Shown here in pieces: positions 12,086-64,000 of a stretch of 64,000 nucleotides of DNA. The notes under the pieces were generated by a model, which searched no databases, was not told the DNA's origin, and saw only the letters and a program-made list of their open reading frames with translations. The DNA lies in assembly GCA_960531495.1 (NCBI GenBank), contig OY482847.1, positions 13,066,189-13,130,188 of the forward strand, in the 5' to 3' direction. Made by a program: the position numbers and the translations under genes. This DNA is from Zeus faber (lineage: Eukaryota > Chordata > Actinopteri > Zeiformes > Zeidae). Each line of letters opens with the position of its first letter. Position 1 is the first letter of the stretch.

Positions 12086-15000
12086 CTGCGGGGGGGGGGA
12101 GGGAGTGAGAACGACAGGTAAAACAGAGACGCGTAGGAAGGAGAGGAGAATCGTAGGACAAAATGGGTCGATTTAACTCCCGGAATAGTCACGCCTATTT
12201 TTACAGGCCTTAATCACCGTCCAGTCTCAGAGGGCTTCACACCCCTTCACACAGAAATCAACAGCATCCCCTCGTCTTAGCACCACCCGGGCAGAACACC
12301 ACTGAGCACCACCCGGGCAGAAAGCCACGGGGGGGGGGACCTTGAGAAGGGTCCACAGAGGGAGGAATCCCCCTTCCAGTGCGATCAAGCTGCAGTGGAT
12401 GCCGAGTGGGCGACATTAATAATATAATATGACAAATCGCAGGTTAACCCGGTAAGCCCGACAGACCCGCCAGCGGGTCCCCAGTGCCGCCCGTGTTTGA
12501 CAAGCTCAGTTTTTAAGATGAGTTTAAGGTTCCGGCCATTACCGGAAATATATCGGAATGAAATTGGGCTCATTAGAACAGCAAGAGTCTCACCTTTACC
12601 GCCATGCCTGCCATGTCAGCTACAAAGGTTATATAAGCGCCAGGGTCCTAAACACACCTTGTTCGCCATGCACTGAAAAGATTTTATTTTCACCCTTTTT
12701 TTTTTTTTTCTTCACACTGTGGTACCTAAACAGTCATGGAATTGTAGAAATCGGGTGTGGCTACAAAGCTGAGACTCAAACGAATCCAAACAGCCAGATT
12801 GCATTCATGTGTGATGAAATATGGCCTCCCAGTTACCATTTCAATGTGATGACAGCATTTTTTTATTTTTTTAACTTTAACTTATTGTATAAAATGACCT
12901 ATTGTGACCTCTGGGATAATCACCCCCTCCATCCACTCTCGATTGGTCAAAAATGGCTCAAAGTTGAACCAATACTCTGTAACTCTGTAATGGTATCAAC
13001 CCACAACTTGGTGCAGCAACTAATCACACATAATTGAGCATGGGAATGGTCGTCAATAGGCATGAGTATAATGTTCAAAGCCCCTTTACGCTCAAAATAT
13101 CAATTTTATCAGGCGTAATTAAAAAATAGAACATTGTCATTTTTCTTTCAGGTATAGTGTCAAGCTGCATCTCAAATTATTCCTTAGGGTCTCATCTTTC
13201 TGATTTCTTCTGTACTATGCAAAGTTAAAGCTAGACATTTATGTGTATTTTCATGAAACAGGTTGCCTGGAAAACAAGGATTGTTCTCTTGATTATGGCC
13301 TTGCCTATTATTGACTGTATTTATTTATTCATTGACTACCATATCATTGACTATTGATTTTACGTAACCCATGCAATATAATATAAAACTATGCTTAGGG
13401 AAGTCAAGCTAAATATTTTTAACTCAAAAAGTGCAATATATCATTACAATATTGATATTGTGATACGAGGCTAGATATTGTCTGGGATTTTGGTCAATGT
13501 AATATAAGCCCAACGTTGCAATTAAGGCTACATTACAGTAAAGTAACTCTCAGCTTCAGACTGTTCCAGCTGTTCAGACCAACGCTCGTATCGGCCACAT
13601 CACTAACGATGGTTGTTAACTAAATATTTCCTCTGTGAATATTTTGGGACAGCGCCAACTGCTATCCCCCACTATCGCCAAAGTATCAATACTGAGGTAT
13701 TCAAAGAAACATTGTAATATCTGATTTTGCCAACACCGCCCGCCCCATCCCATGCAACACTAAATAAAACAACGACAAATCAGACGGATGATGAATCACC
13801 ATTGTCTCGGCGGAGAGAACACGCTCTCCACGAGTCCTCCGGCGATGAGCGCTTTGCTCTTGGCGAGCGGCTCCAGCACCTGGTTGAGGAAGCGGGCTGC
13901 CCCGGACTTGTACGCCTCGTAAACAAACATCAGCACCACGCGCAGCTCTGGGTTGTCCACCAGACCTGGAGACAGCAGGGAGGAGGGAGGGGAGGGAAGG
14001 GTTAGTGAAATACAGTCATGCTTAAAAGCTATAAAACAAGTCCTGAGCACCCGCCTGCTTCTTGGAGGCTGGTTTGGGAGATTGTCTTCTTGCAGAAGTG
14101 GAAGGAGCTGATCTGGACGCCCTCCATGCTGGGGAACATGATGGCGTACCCCGCCTCCCCTTCCTGGTGCTCCTGCGAGAGGCCCGAATAGGAGCCGCTG
14201 GGGGTCACTGCAGAGAGAATATATCCAAAAATGAATAATACAATTTCTAGATGAATAGGTCCAGCTTAACTCATACCCAGTCTTTACTTTTGTCCTTGTG
14301 ATGGATATTAGTTTGTATTAAACTTGTGCAGTCGTATTGTAGCATATGTTTACATATCTTCTGTGGAATAAATCAGTTTGATATGTTTCCATGAAGATAT
14401 TTGGTAAAAACAAAACAAAAAAAGCTGTATTCCAGATTAGATCATTCACATCCATTCTGATCAAATCTTGAAGAAGGTTCAAACCATATTTTATTTATTT
14501 GAGAGCTTTTATTTATTTATTTATTTATTTAGTTTTAAAGTCAGTGGGAAAGGGAGCAAGAATAAATCCAAATATGATAAAGAAATAATCATATCCCAAC
14601 ATGGACATGCAAATAGGTATATTTTGCCTTCTTGTCATTGAACTAATATGACTTTTTAATGGATGTGACATAATGTAAGAAACAGTTTTGAACTCTGCTT
14701 GGCTAAGCAGAACGTCCTCAGACATGTGACTCTGCTGCTCGCAGGAGGAACCGTGACGACCGACAGGAAAACAACTCACAGACGATTCCCGGAGCTGCGA
14801 TGCCCATAATGTTACAGCCTTTAGGGAAGAGCAGGTTCAGTTCCTCCACCGTGTCTGGACTGTGCCGACTCTTTTTGGCTTCAGGGTTGAAGAGAAAACG
14901 CGTTAACATCAGTTCATCAACATCACCGAATCATCAAGTATACAGATAATAAAACAACAATTCAAGATAATACAACTACAGTTTCGATAGAAGCTGCAGG

Positions 15001-16697
15001 TGTTTGCAATAAGAGAGGGGACATTTCCTTTACATAACCACTTAGTTATAGTCTCCTTAGATTAGGGAAACGGTTTCATATGTGCATTTTAAATTGGCGT
15101 AACACTACTGCAATGTACGTAAGTGCCTTTGAAATATTGAATTACTTTTTCGCTACTAATAAAATAAATACAGGGGCCGTGTGCAAACTTACATATGATC
15201 TGTACGCATATATCAATATCAGTTTTTCTGTACTTGCAATTAATGTAAATATTTCTCAGTTTTTTCCAAACAAACCCTGATATTATTAAGCCAAGAATGC
15301 CTAAAATGCTCAGATGTAGAACTATCGACGAAGTACCGCCTGGCGGCTTTGCAAACAGGAAAAATACCATGTCTGAAATAAAGAATGCATTGTTGCATGC
15401 ACCAATGTTTCCATTTCTTTTTTAGTTCCTAAAAAACTACAATACTATTTTGCTGCTGTTAACCTTTTTAAGGTACTACCATTGCGGTCTGGATTGATGT
15501 GTCACATGCAAAGGGATTTCCACCAAATTTAATAACTGCTTCAAGGCTAACGGCATCAGACATTGCCGTTTTTTAAAAAAAAATCTTATTAGTGAATAAA
15601 AATGGTCCAGCCTTCACACAGAAGAGGGGCGTGGCAATTTGGAATATATGTTTGTTTTTTTTAACATTCGACCCTTCGGTATTGGGATGGAACACAGCAT
15701 CATCCAACACAGGCGTACCTTTGTTTTGCCTGTAGCAATATGCATGTCCGTTGAAGGCGTCGCAGTCTACCATTGCCAGAACAGTTTTAGGAAGAAGAAA
15801 CACTTTCTGAAAATAACAAGCAACAAGGACGTTAAAATCTTTATTTAATTTGTTCCACATATTCACATTCAACATTTTAATCAAAGATAAACCCATTTTA
15901 TGGGGACACAGATGAGTATAGCTCTCTCCAAATGTGCAATGTAATATAGGTTCACACTCTGCTACTGTACATGCAGTGAATGAGTATGAACATAATTTGC
16001 TTGTTGTATATAAATCAATATTTCGTACTAAGCGCCACGTCACGTTTAGAATTCATTGAATATTTTCTCAATACCGCTGCTCCGCGCCGACACTCGGCTG
16101 GTTGCTGAAGCGTACCCCGACGGAACGCGTTTCGAGTACTTTTTTTTTTTTTTTTTTTTCGACCACATTCGGGGAACAAAGCGTTCGAAACACCCGGTTA
16201 TCGAGCCGGGTTGCAGCGGTTTACCTCCACCTCCTGGGCCAGGCTGCTGCACAGGGCATGGACCCCGGAGCTGGACGGACCGCAGGCGGACACCCAGGTG
16301 AGCCTCTGCTGGGTCCTCAGCACTCTGCGGGCACAGTTCCTCCACAGCCTGCACACACTGGAGGAGGGGGGGGGGGGGCACAGGCGGTTAACCGGGAACG
16401 TCGGCGTGACATGCGAAAGCAACAACGCCGGCGGCGGCGGCGGCGGCAACAAGGCGCTCACAGTAACACGGCGGCCGCGGAGCGCGGGTTAGCATGTAGC
16501 CGGCTTTAGCTCACCGGCTGTTGCTAACGCCAATGCTAACAACAAGCCGCTGCAGCGGGACGTTACCTCTGGACGCGGAGCAGGGATTTGGTCGGCACGA
16601 ACAGCAGGATCCTCTCGACCACCTCGGCCACATTGCTGAGTATGTACTCGACCTTGCCATCCGGGGAAGACGCCGAGCAGTTGGGACTTTCATCCAT
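11692..16697 (-). CDS. fbxo22: fbxo22, F-box protein 22 (7 coding exons, 387 aa)
   Basis: FBXO22 is the substrate receptor of an SCF (SKP1-CUL1-F-box) ubiquitin ligase; known mammalian targets include KDM4 demethylases and BACH1. Seven exons splice in phase to 1164 nt, i.e. 387 aa plus stop, close to the 403 aa of the human protein. The F-box is in the first two exons ([20 protein letters not shown] then [13 protein letters not shown]). The C-terminal FIST_C region is in the last exon, with the family signatures [19 protein letters not shown] and [16 protein letters not shown]. The start is the ATG at 16697-16695, followed by DESPNC and upstream of the F-box. The exon-5 donor is GC instead of GT. 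The gene is head-to-tail with tpm1, about 1.4 kb away. Exon coordinates were set by phase and homology, not by transcripts. Confidence 0.93.
13800..13965 (-). CDS. fbxo22: fbxo22 coding exon 6
   Basis: 166 nt between TCTCCAG|GTCT and CAATG|GTGATT. Encodes [20 protein letters not shown]...[17 protein letters not shown] and a split Cys codon. Nearly every residue of the DNPELRVVL block agrees with mammalian FBXO22. Confidence 0.88.
14055..14207 (-). CDS. fbxo22: fbxo22 coding exon 5 (GC donor)
   Basis: 153 nt from TCTGCAG|TGACC. Encodes [20 protein letters not shown] then [16 protein letters not shown]. To join exon 6 in frame ([12 protein letters not shown], like mammalian LTEV-GLLDNPEL) the exon must end at GAAGCAG|GCGGGT, a GC donor. 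The nearby GT (GGCGG|GTGCTC) would put exon 6 out of frame. Confidence 0.8.
14780..14878 (-). CDS. fbxo22: fbxo22 coding exon 4
   Basis: 99 nt between CCCTGAAG|CC and GTCT|GTGAGT. Encodes [20 protein letters not shown]...GIAAPGIV, aligned to the LEKLFPKQ...GIVTPGIV segment of mammals. The length and phase join exons 3 and 5 without a frame break. Confidence 0.85.
15719..15806 (-). CDS. fbxo22: fbxo22 coding exon 3
   Basis: 88 nt between TTTTCAG|AAAG and CAAAG|GTACGC. Encodes [18 protein letters not shown]..., matching the ILPHTVLYMADSETF segment of mammalian FBXO22. Ends in phase 1. Confidence 0.85.
16225..16357 (-). CDS. fbxo22: fbxo22 coding exon 2
   Basis: 133 nt between CCTCCAG|TGTG and GGAG|GTAAAC. 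Completes the F-box ([17 protein letters not shown]) and ends SSLAQEVE in phase 0. The acceptor is preceded by a poly(C) run. Confidence 0.92.
16567..16697 (-). CDS. fbxo22: fbxo22 coding exon 1
   Basis: 131 nt, starts at the ATG and ends in phase 2 at CAGAG|GTAACG. Encodes the N-terminus and first half of the F-box, ending TKSLLRVQ plus a split codon. Confidence 0.9.
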
Positions 16698-16900
16698 GTT
16701 TTATTTCTCCCCCCCCCCCGACTTCCTCGAGTCGCACCCGCGGATGCCAGGGAGGCTGTCGGCCCGTGACCTTTCACCCCTGGTCGCCGGCCGCAGCGCC
16801 CCCTCGCGGCGGGTGCGGGCGTTTTCGAGCGGCCTCCAGGAGGATCATGGCGGCGCTGGACGAGGCGAGCTTGTTTTGTCGGTCACGTCGGACGCACAAA
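16698..16900. promoter_or_regulatory. fbxo22: fbxo22 CpG-rich promoter, possibly bidirectional
   Basis: GC- and CpG-rich sequence directly upstream of the fbxo22 start codon. It includes GGATCATGGCGGCGCTGG at about 16843-16860, which resembles a YY1 promoter element (ATGGCGGC) oriented rightward. A 41-codon plus-strand ORF begins at that ATG. No TATA box is seen. Promoter assignment is inferred from position and base composition. Confidence 0.5.
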
Positions 16901-17274
16901 GGGGAAATTCAAAAAAAGGGATTCGCCCAAGACATAAAAGCCAAGGAGGATACAAGTAGAGGAATTAAAATCTAAAAACAAACAAAAAAAAAAAAAAGGC
17001 GCTCAAGTGCAATTTAAAAAACAGCCCGACGCAAACCCGCAACTATGCTTTGGTTGTTAGGATGAGAAAGGGATGAGAATCAAATATCTAAGAAACCGAA
17101 AAAAACAATAAGGTCAGAGTGCAATTAAAAAACAAAAACAAAAAAAAAACAAAACAGGCTGATTATTCACTGCATGGAAGGGGCATAAACAAACATTCAG
17201 AGTCGGGATTTTAAAGCAGTGAGCATTCGTGAAGTCTCAATTCTGAGTTTGTCCCAAAAAAAAAAAAAAAGGCA

Positions 17275-17440
17275 TTGAACTAAATGCTGCTTCAGTCTCC
17301 TCCCTAGGCCCAGTTAACAGACCCATCCCAGACGAGTCAACATGTCTGAATGGTTCATATCGTAAGGGCAAAACCATGATGTATTTTGGCATTAAGCCAT
17401 TGAGAGATTTAACCCAGCAGCGGTTTCTTAAAATCAATTC
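17275..17440 (-). mobile_element. Decayed LINE ORF2 C-terminal fragment
   Basis: The minus-strand frame reads ...SLNGLMPKYIMVLPLRYEP, then SSGMGLLTGPREETEAAF. This resembles the conserved tail downstream of reverse transcriptase in fish non-LTR retrotransposons (LNGLAPKYxxDLLxxYEPxR, SSGxGLLxVPR, EAAFS). A poly(A/T) run follows. It is a short, degraded remnant in the tpm1-fbxo22 intergenic gap. Confidence 0.5.
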
Positions 17441-17719
17441 TGTGACGGTGGAAGCCGGTGCAGAGAACTGAGGATTGGTGTTGGGCAGCGTTCTGATGCA
17501 GCCTGTGCCACAATTTACTAAATCTCGCGAGAAGTAACCTCTATCGTAGATCCAGACAGTAGACACCACCGGTACTTGTACATTCGCTGCATGCAACTTG
17601 CTAGTACACAAGTCATTACTTTTAATGGATATTAAAAAAAACAAAAAACAACCTTAATTATCGTGGCTGAGAAGTGATCTCAATAACAACAGACGCACGA
17701 AAAAAATGACGTTTTACTT

Positions 17720-17725
17720 TTTATT
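17720..17725 (-). terminator. tpm1: Candidate distal tpm1 poly(A) signal
   Basis: AATAAA on the minus strand, about 375 nt downstream of the exon 9d stop. It would end transcripts that use exon 9d. Confidence 0.5.
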
Positions 17726-18100
17726 CAGGTTTTACAGTCCCATGATAAAAATGCAGAAAAGGAAAATTAACAGCTTGACTTTATAAAAGTTCAGTTTTGA
17801 GTGAAAACAATAGAACAGTTTGACAGTGATGACAATGCAACACGTTCACTTCATTCGTTTCCAGAATTATGATAGTCTCGTGACATACGCAAATTATGGC
17901 TTTTAACAATAGTTAAAATGCAGTCAAGTTACAAAGAAAAAGGTCATAAATGACAAATGAATAAACCGATCAAATCCATGTTTGATTTTTTTTTTTTTTT
18001 TTTTTTTACCTCGTGCAGAGTTGTTTCCTGAAGTCGGAGGACGAGTCCAAACGCGCTGTGACGCAAAGAGCCACGAAAAGCTTGAAACAGCGAGACCGCA

Positions 18101-27850
<9,750 letters not shown>

Positions 27851-28441
27851 CTCAAAGCGGTCGTCCCGTGGAAGAGCTTGAAGGAGAAAGCAAACTGACG
27901 ATAGTAACCCGCGTATCAACTTCAAGGCCTCACATACAGGGGTGGAGCTGTCATTTTGGGCTAGATCTACACCTTTTAATCTGGGCTCACTTGGAATGGC
28001 CTTCCTCCGTCGCGGTTGAACGCAGTCTCAGACTTGCATCTTTAGTCTAGGTTTAAAGAAAATAAATATATAAATATATATTTCTGGAAGGAAAATTAGA
28101 GCTAATCTAGGCCTAGGTGGAGGTTTGAATCAAACCCGGGCAGAGGCAGGTTTATCTTTGGATCGAAGGGCGTAGCGCCTCCGGGTCGACCTTGAGGAAA
28201 CTGAGGAAATGGATGGATGATGTGGAGATGACCCGGTCTAGAACAAACTCATCTTCACTGGGGAAACGTCTCAGGAAGGCATTTTTCAATTCTGCATGAA
28301 TTCAAGAAGGATAAGCTTGGTCCTGACTGACATTAAACCCCGTCTGCGAAAACCGCTCCCTTTATACGTATTTCGCGAAAACAGAAAAGTTGAAACGACA
28401 AGAATGTTGTTTAACTTGGACAGCAGGGGTGAAAAAAAAGG

Positions 28442-28484
<43 letters not shown>

Positions 28485-31400
28485 GATCGTCCGCTTCTTC
28501 CCCTTTGGAAATGGACGTCGTCATCCTGAACGCAGGAGGAAATGACATCGTGCCTTTGAAGGGACAGCCCACTCGGTGATTGAATAAGCCCGTGTGAAAT
28601 GTTCCTCTGGCCCACCGGGGGTGTCGCGTTGTCTGCGATGCGGCGCGGGGCTAAGCGGTCGTGTCCAGAGCTCACGACAGCCTCATCACCGGCCTCGTTC
28701 CCTGCCCCCCCCCCCCCGTGGAGGTATATCACGGAGCTCATCATACAACCTTATCATAAGCTCATAAGTGCCTGGGAATGATCCCAAATGGGCCCTCGGT
28801 GACAGGGCCGGAGGCCTTGGCATTTGGGGGCTCTACGCGCAGCTGTCACCCGGCGGCAGCGCTAACAGCTTGAGAGGAGGCTCGTGATTGGCCGAGACGT
28901 CTATTCCCGGAACACCGCTCTGCTACAGTACTTTTGATGTCTAAGCCCCTCGGCATGTTCCAAAAAGGAGGGGCGTAGAAGGACAAATACGTGTGTTTTT
29001 TGGGCCGCTGCTGTGGCTGGACGCCATTTACTCACAGCTGTTTGTCATCACGATAACATTAACACTCGTATTAGAAGAAGAAGAAGAAGAAGAAGAAGAA
29101 TAAGAAAAAGAAGAATCTTTATTTGTCACACACACCACATGCCGCAGTACTGTAACTTGTACTGTCTGTACTGACTGACACCTGTTCATGTTGGGCTCGG
29201 TAGTTTGCACAGGGTTTGCTCATGACGTCTTTCTACCACATGTGAACGTCGTGTGGATAGAGAGTGGACTGGACACACGTGTTTCTTATCTTATTTTGAT
29301 TTGTATCTCCTTCTTGACGTGCGCCGTTTTTGCAGCAGTAACGCCTCTTATCTTAAAATCTTAAAATCTTATCTTGTTATCTTATCACATCTTATTATCT
29401 TAAATTATTATTATCTTATCCTATATTATATAAATATCATATGTCACATCTCTTAAGAGTACCTGGGTAGATGCATTGTAAGTGGGTTCAATCAAGATGA
29501 AAACTGAACCTGGTTTCTATGTGACATCATCAGCGGCGACCGATAAGAAGTGTTGCTGCCGAGACGTCTTCCTTAAATCACGTTGCCTCTTGTTATTTTC
29601 ACTCCCCCCCCCACCCCCCCTGCTATGTTCCTTTCCTTGAGAATGTATTTTTAGGAACCTCTTGCCTCGAAGACACCTGCTCAGCGCCCCCCCCCCCCCA
29701 CCCGAACACCAACAGCTACACCCACTCCCACACCCACACCCACCCACGACACACTGTCCCACTGAAACGGGAGCATCTGAGCCCCTTCACCACCAGAGGA
29801 AACAAACAAACAAATAAACAAAACAAGTCCTCTAGCAGGCCAACAGTTGTAATTATTAAAAATTCGAATATCACACTTCGAGAGATTTCATATACATGTC
29901 CATCTGCATCTCTAATACGCACGTTATAATAGTGCACCGCTGTGCAGACAACTGGCACAAAGAAGCTTAACAGTCTGAATAACGAAGAATAAACAAAAAT
30001 ATCTCAAATTCACATTCAGCCCGGCTGCGGTTTTTAAGTCACACTGACCTGATCACTGTACCACATGCTGAGCCTTATTTCAAAACGTCAGTACAATCAA
30101 AACACAAAGTATGTTGATGTTTACGATTTGTAACCTATCATCTGACGTGATTTCATTTTTGTGTGCCGTCTTAATCCGTAAAAAAATATATAAATCCTCT
30201 CTCTATGACTGCAAGGTTAACAAAATGAAACTGAAGTAAACTTAACCAATTATAAAAAAAAAAAAAAAAAACCCCACCTGAATTAGCTGACCCCGCCCCT
30301 CCCCTCCCTGGGCATGTATGAATGGCCTTCATGTTGAAGTATTGTCATAGCAATCCTTTGTGCGGTCCGGATAGTGTTGTTCTGGTGTTATGTGTCACTA
30401 TGCCGTTCTCCATCCACGCACACGGAGCCTCGGCCTTCTCCTCGTGCAGAGAGGATCAGAGCGGCTTACGGGGAGTGAAAGCATCCCATCATGACCCGAG
30501 CCTGGATGGAGACACATCAGCACCTCAAACCCGTCCAGCTGCTGATGGTTTATTGACGGGAGGGCAGCCAGTGGGAGAAGACACAGTATATGGGAATAAA
30601 TATGTGTATAGTGTATATATATATGTGTGTGTATCTTTAGATATGTGGCTATTTCTATTCTGTATGTTTTGGCTGATTGTGTATATTAGATTTTTTTTTT
30701 TTTTTTTAATTTGTGTTTTATTTTCTATTTTGCAAACAGATGAGGATCATGTAAGAATGTGTCCAGTAAAAATGATGTCTGTGAAATGTGAACTAGAAAG
30801 ACTTTTGGAGATTCTATTGATATGATGACATCATTATCTATAATATAATATCATATCATATAGATTCAAGATTCAAGAAGTTTATTTGTCACATACATAC
30901 GTTCTTTGTATAAAGATAATATATCATGATATAATAGACGGACAGGCATGTTTGTGCATTCAATTTTGTTTCTAAATACATCAATAGAGGGGATTTTCAG
31001 AGTTCTGTACCTGATTCCTTCAGTAATCAAATGACACTGAAAGATTATCAAAGCAGGAACCATAAATCCAAAATGATTGAATAGTTGGTTTTTTTTTATA
31101 GTTTCATAAATCTGCAGAAACTTCAGCCAAGTGTTAAAGTATTTTAGTGTCTTTCCCTCTCACTCCGGCGCGCGCGCACGCACACACGCACACACACACC
31201 AGTCAGAACCAGTCAAACTCAGAGTGTGTTGACGCCTGAGATGTGAGCTCATGTTATATCGGCCAAGTGACAAATCTGAGCCGCCACTCAACACCCAGCT
31301 GCCTGAGGAGTGACATCATGTTTTAATTCCATTTAATTTAATTTATGGCAACGCATGAAACTATAGGGTACACCAGTAAGAAGAGGAAAAAGGTTTGGGG

Positions 31401-32796
31401 ATGGGGGTTGAGATGAAAAATGAAGGCGGATATGGAGATCGAGGGAGATACAGTATAACCCGATGACCTGAGTCGGAGCTCGGCAGTACAGTCACTCTAA
31501 CATTTGTTTTGATACAATTTAGGAGGCGAGAACAGCGGCTGAGCTGCTGCTGGGTCACCGTGGTCACACCGTCTCTGAGAGAGAAGAGATTTATTTCCCG
31601 CATTATCCCTCAGGTGTCGTCTCCAGAATGCTCCCGAATCCATTCAACTCAATTAAAAAAAAAAAAAAATCCATTCGATTCAAATATGACTTTTTAAACC
31701 GCCTGTAAAATGAAATCCAAGGATGTATGAGAAGGGGAAGGGAAAAAAAACAGAACAAGAAAAATCGAAGAGGATTCCTGTGTTAAAACTTGTAATGGGA
31801 GCAGCTGCGGCTCTTTATGACATTGCTTCCTCACACTTTAGGGCAGAGGGACATATTTAGAGAGAGCCCCACCTCATCGCTGCAGGGGCCCAATTTAGCC
31901 CGGGGGCCGGAGCGTAGTGCTGACTCAAAAATACCACGGTGTCCTGCCACGCCACGCCACGCCAGGAGGATATTCATTATGATTAGATCATCTACAGTAG
32001 CTGCTGGTAACAAATATGTCTTCTTTTAAAGTATTCTATAGAAACATTGGATATGGTTTACAGGTATAGATCTATTTACATCTGTATAAGTGTGGATTAT
32101 TTATTCCTGCCATAGAGTTAAATATGATATAAAAACAGTAATTCCAGGCAAGTTAAATCAAGTGTAGAAAATTATGAAAAGTACATGTATCTTAAGCAAT
32201 GTATTTACATATGATTTAAATACATTGGTTAGGCTGGGGGTCATTGTCACCCATGTGGAAAAGTCAATTTTGGAAGTTATTTTTTATCACTGATTGGAAA
32301 ACATTACAGTGCTTAAATAGCGGATAATTGTTTTCAAATTTTTATTCTTCCATCTTGTTCCATCTTTTTTCTGCAAAAGCAGATTTTACACAGTTCCAAC
32401 CGGTCAAATGTGCCAATTATATATAATACAATATAAATATACATTTTATTATATATTGTTATATTATTATATAATTATTATAATCCCAATTTCTCATGCC
32501 ACCAAGGGATTAAAACCTATATACACCACTAGCATTAACATTTGGACGCTTATTTATTATGTTAAAACAGCCATTGTCAACAAATATCTGCAGATCGATC
32601 AATCTACGCATTTATCACCCAGATGGGTTCAAACACGTCCCATAACAATATGGGGTGAAGTTGGAACCCATAGGACATGGCTTATTTTTCCAAATTTGAT
32701 CGATATAATCCATCAATAGACAATCAATCAGTAAACTGATTTAAAATAATGCACAAAAAATACAGACAAAACCTCAGAAACATAACTTTGAAACCC
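27851..32796. other. Intergenic between tpm1 and tln2
   Basis: No exon recognised on either strand. Contents seen: (GA)n at 28448-28482, GAA repeats at about 29071-29120, TTATC-rich tail-like sequence at 29340-29425, and two related segments, CTTTATTTGTCACA near 29118 and GTTTATTTGTCACATACATA near 30880, that look like ends of one dispersed element. Long-range muscle enhancers could lie here but cannot be read from sequence alone. Confidence 0.5.
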
Positions 32797-32802
32797 TTTA
32801 TT
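32797..32802 (-). terminator. tln2: Candidate tln2 poly(A) signal
   Basis: AATAAA on the minus strand 2.5 kb after the tln2 stop. An alternative hexamer lies at 34259-34264, about 1 kb after the stop. Usage is unknown. Confidence 0.35.
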
Positions 32803-63961
<31,159 letters not shown>

Positions 63962-64000
63962 CTGCAACATACACACATTATCAATCAACTTTTGTGTTAT

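Noticed and set aside
11374-12108. Plus-strand 244-codon ORF
   Set aside because: It is the antisense of fbxo22 exon 7, and its residue composition (Val/Ala/Gln-rich) reflects codon bias of the real strand.

Overview
This window is vertebrate nuclear DNA, most likely from a teleost fish. Its genes are split into many short exons with GT-AG (twice GC-AG) junctions, the sequence between them is dense in CA/TG and other microsatellites, and it carries two tRNA-derived SINEs with the 3' tail typical of fish SINE/L2 families. No prokaryotic, viral or CRISPR features were found. Three conserved genes lie head-to-tail on the minus strand, so they read from high to low coordinates. A fourth, small gene lies on the plus strand inside an intron.

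Layout. 1-11,690 is repeat-rich: an AATAG pentamer tract, a decayed 28S rDNA fragment, a perfect 18-bp hairpin, 800 bp of GA-rich repeat, a 1.46-kb minisatellite with a 32-nt unit, and two possible exons of an unidentified minus-strand gene. 11,692-16,697 is fbxo22 (7 coding exons, 387 aa), an F-box/FIST protein of an SCF ubiquitin ligase. 18,101-27,354 is tpm1 (alpha-tropomyosin) with 12 recognisable exons: 1a, 2b, internal first exon 1b, 3-8, and three alternative last exons (9a, 9c, 9d). 27,355-32,796 is intergenic. 32,797-35,302 is probably the tln2 3'UTR. 35,303-63,961 holds the last 29 exons of tln2 (talin-2), from the R5/R6 boundary to the C-terminal dimerisation helix; the 5' half of the gene lies beyond the right edge. 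The intronic microRNA mir-190a sits on the sense strand of tln2 and settles tln2 over tln1. A single-exon, two-domain C-type lectin gene lies antisense in the tln2 intron 59,124-62,489.

How the genes relate. Talin-2 links integrin adhesions to actin and tropomyosin-1 coats actin filaments, so two actin-cytoskeleton genes are neighbours here, as TLN2 and TPM1 are on human 15q22. fbxo22 is also a human 15q gene. Exon phases were followed across every junction: tpm1 gives exactly 284 aa (1a start, 9a end) or 248 aa (1b start, 9a end), and the tln2 part gives 1353 codons plus stop with no frame break.

Most unusual points: (1) a roughly 50-copy, 31-nt minisatellite in a tln2 intron in which nearly every unit is a copy of the adjoining exon/intron junction, including its splice donor; (2) long (UG)n tracts lying 8-16 nt upstream of three tln2 acceptors, which force distant branch points, and a CA array starting directly after the tln2 stop codon; (3) a 6-nt candidate microexon in tln2; (4) a CpG-rich promoter-like island in a tln2 intron leading into a signal-peptide-like ORF; (5) GC-AG introns in both tpm1 and fbxo22. 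Splice sites were placed by reading sequence and matching remembered family proteins; no transcript data or database search was available.
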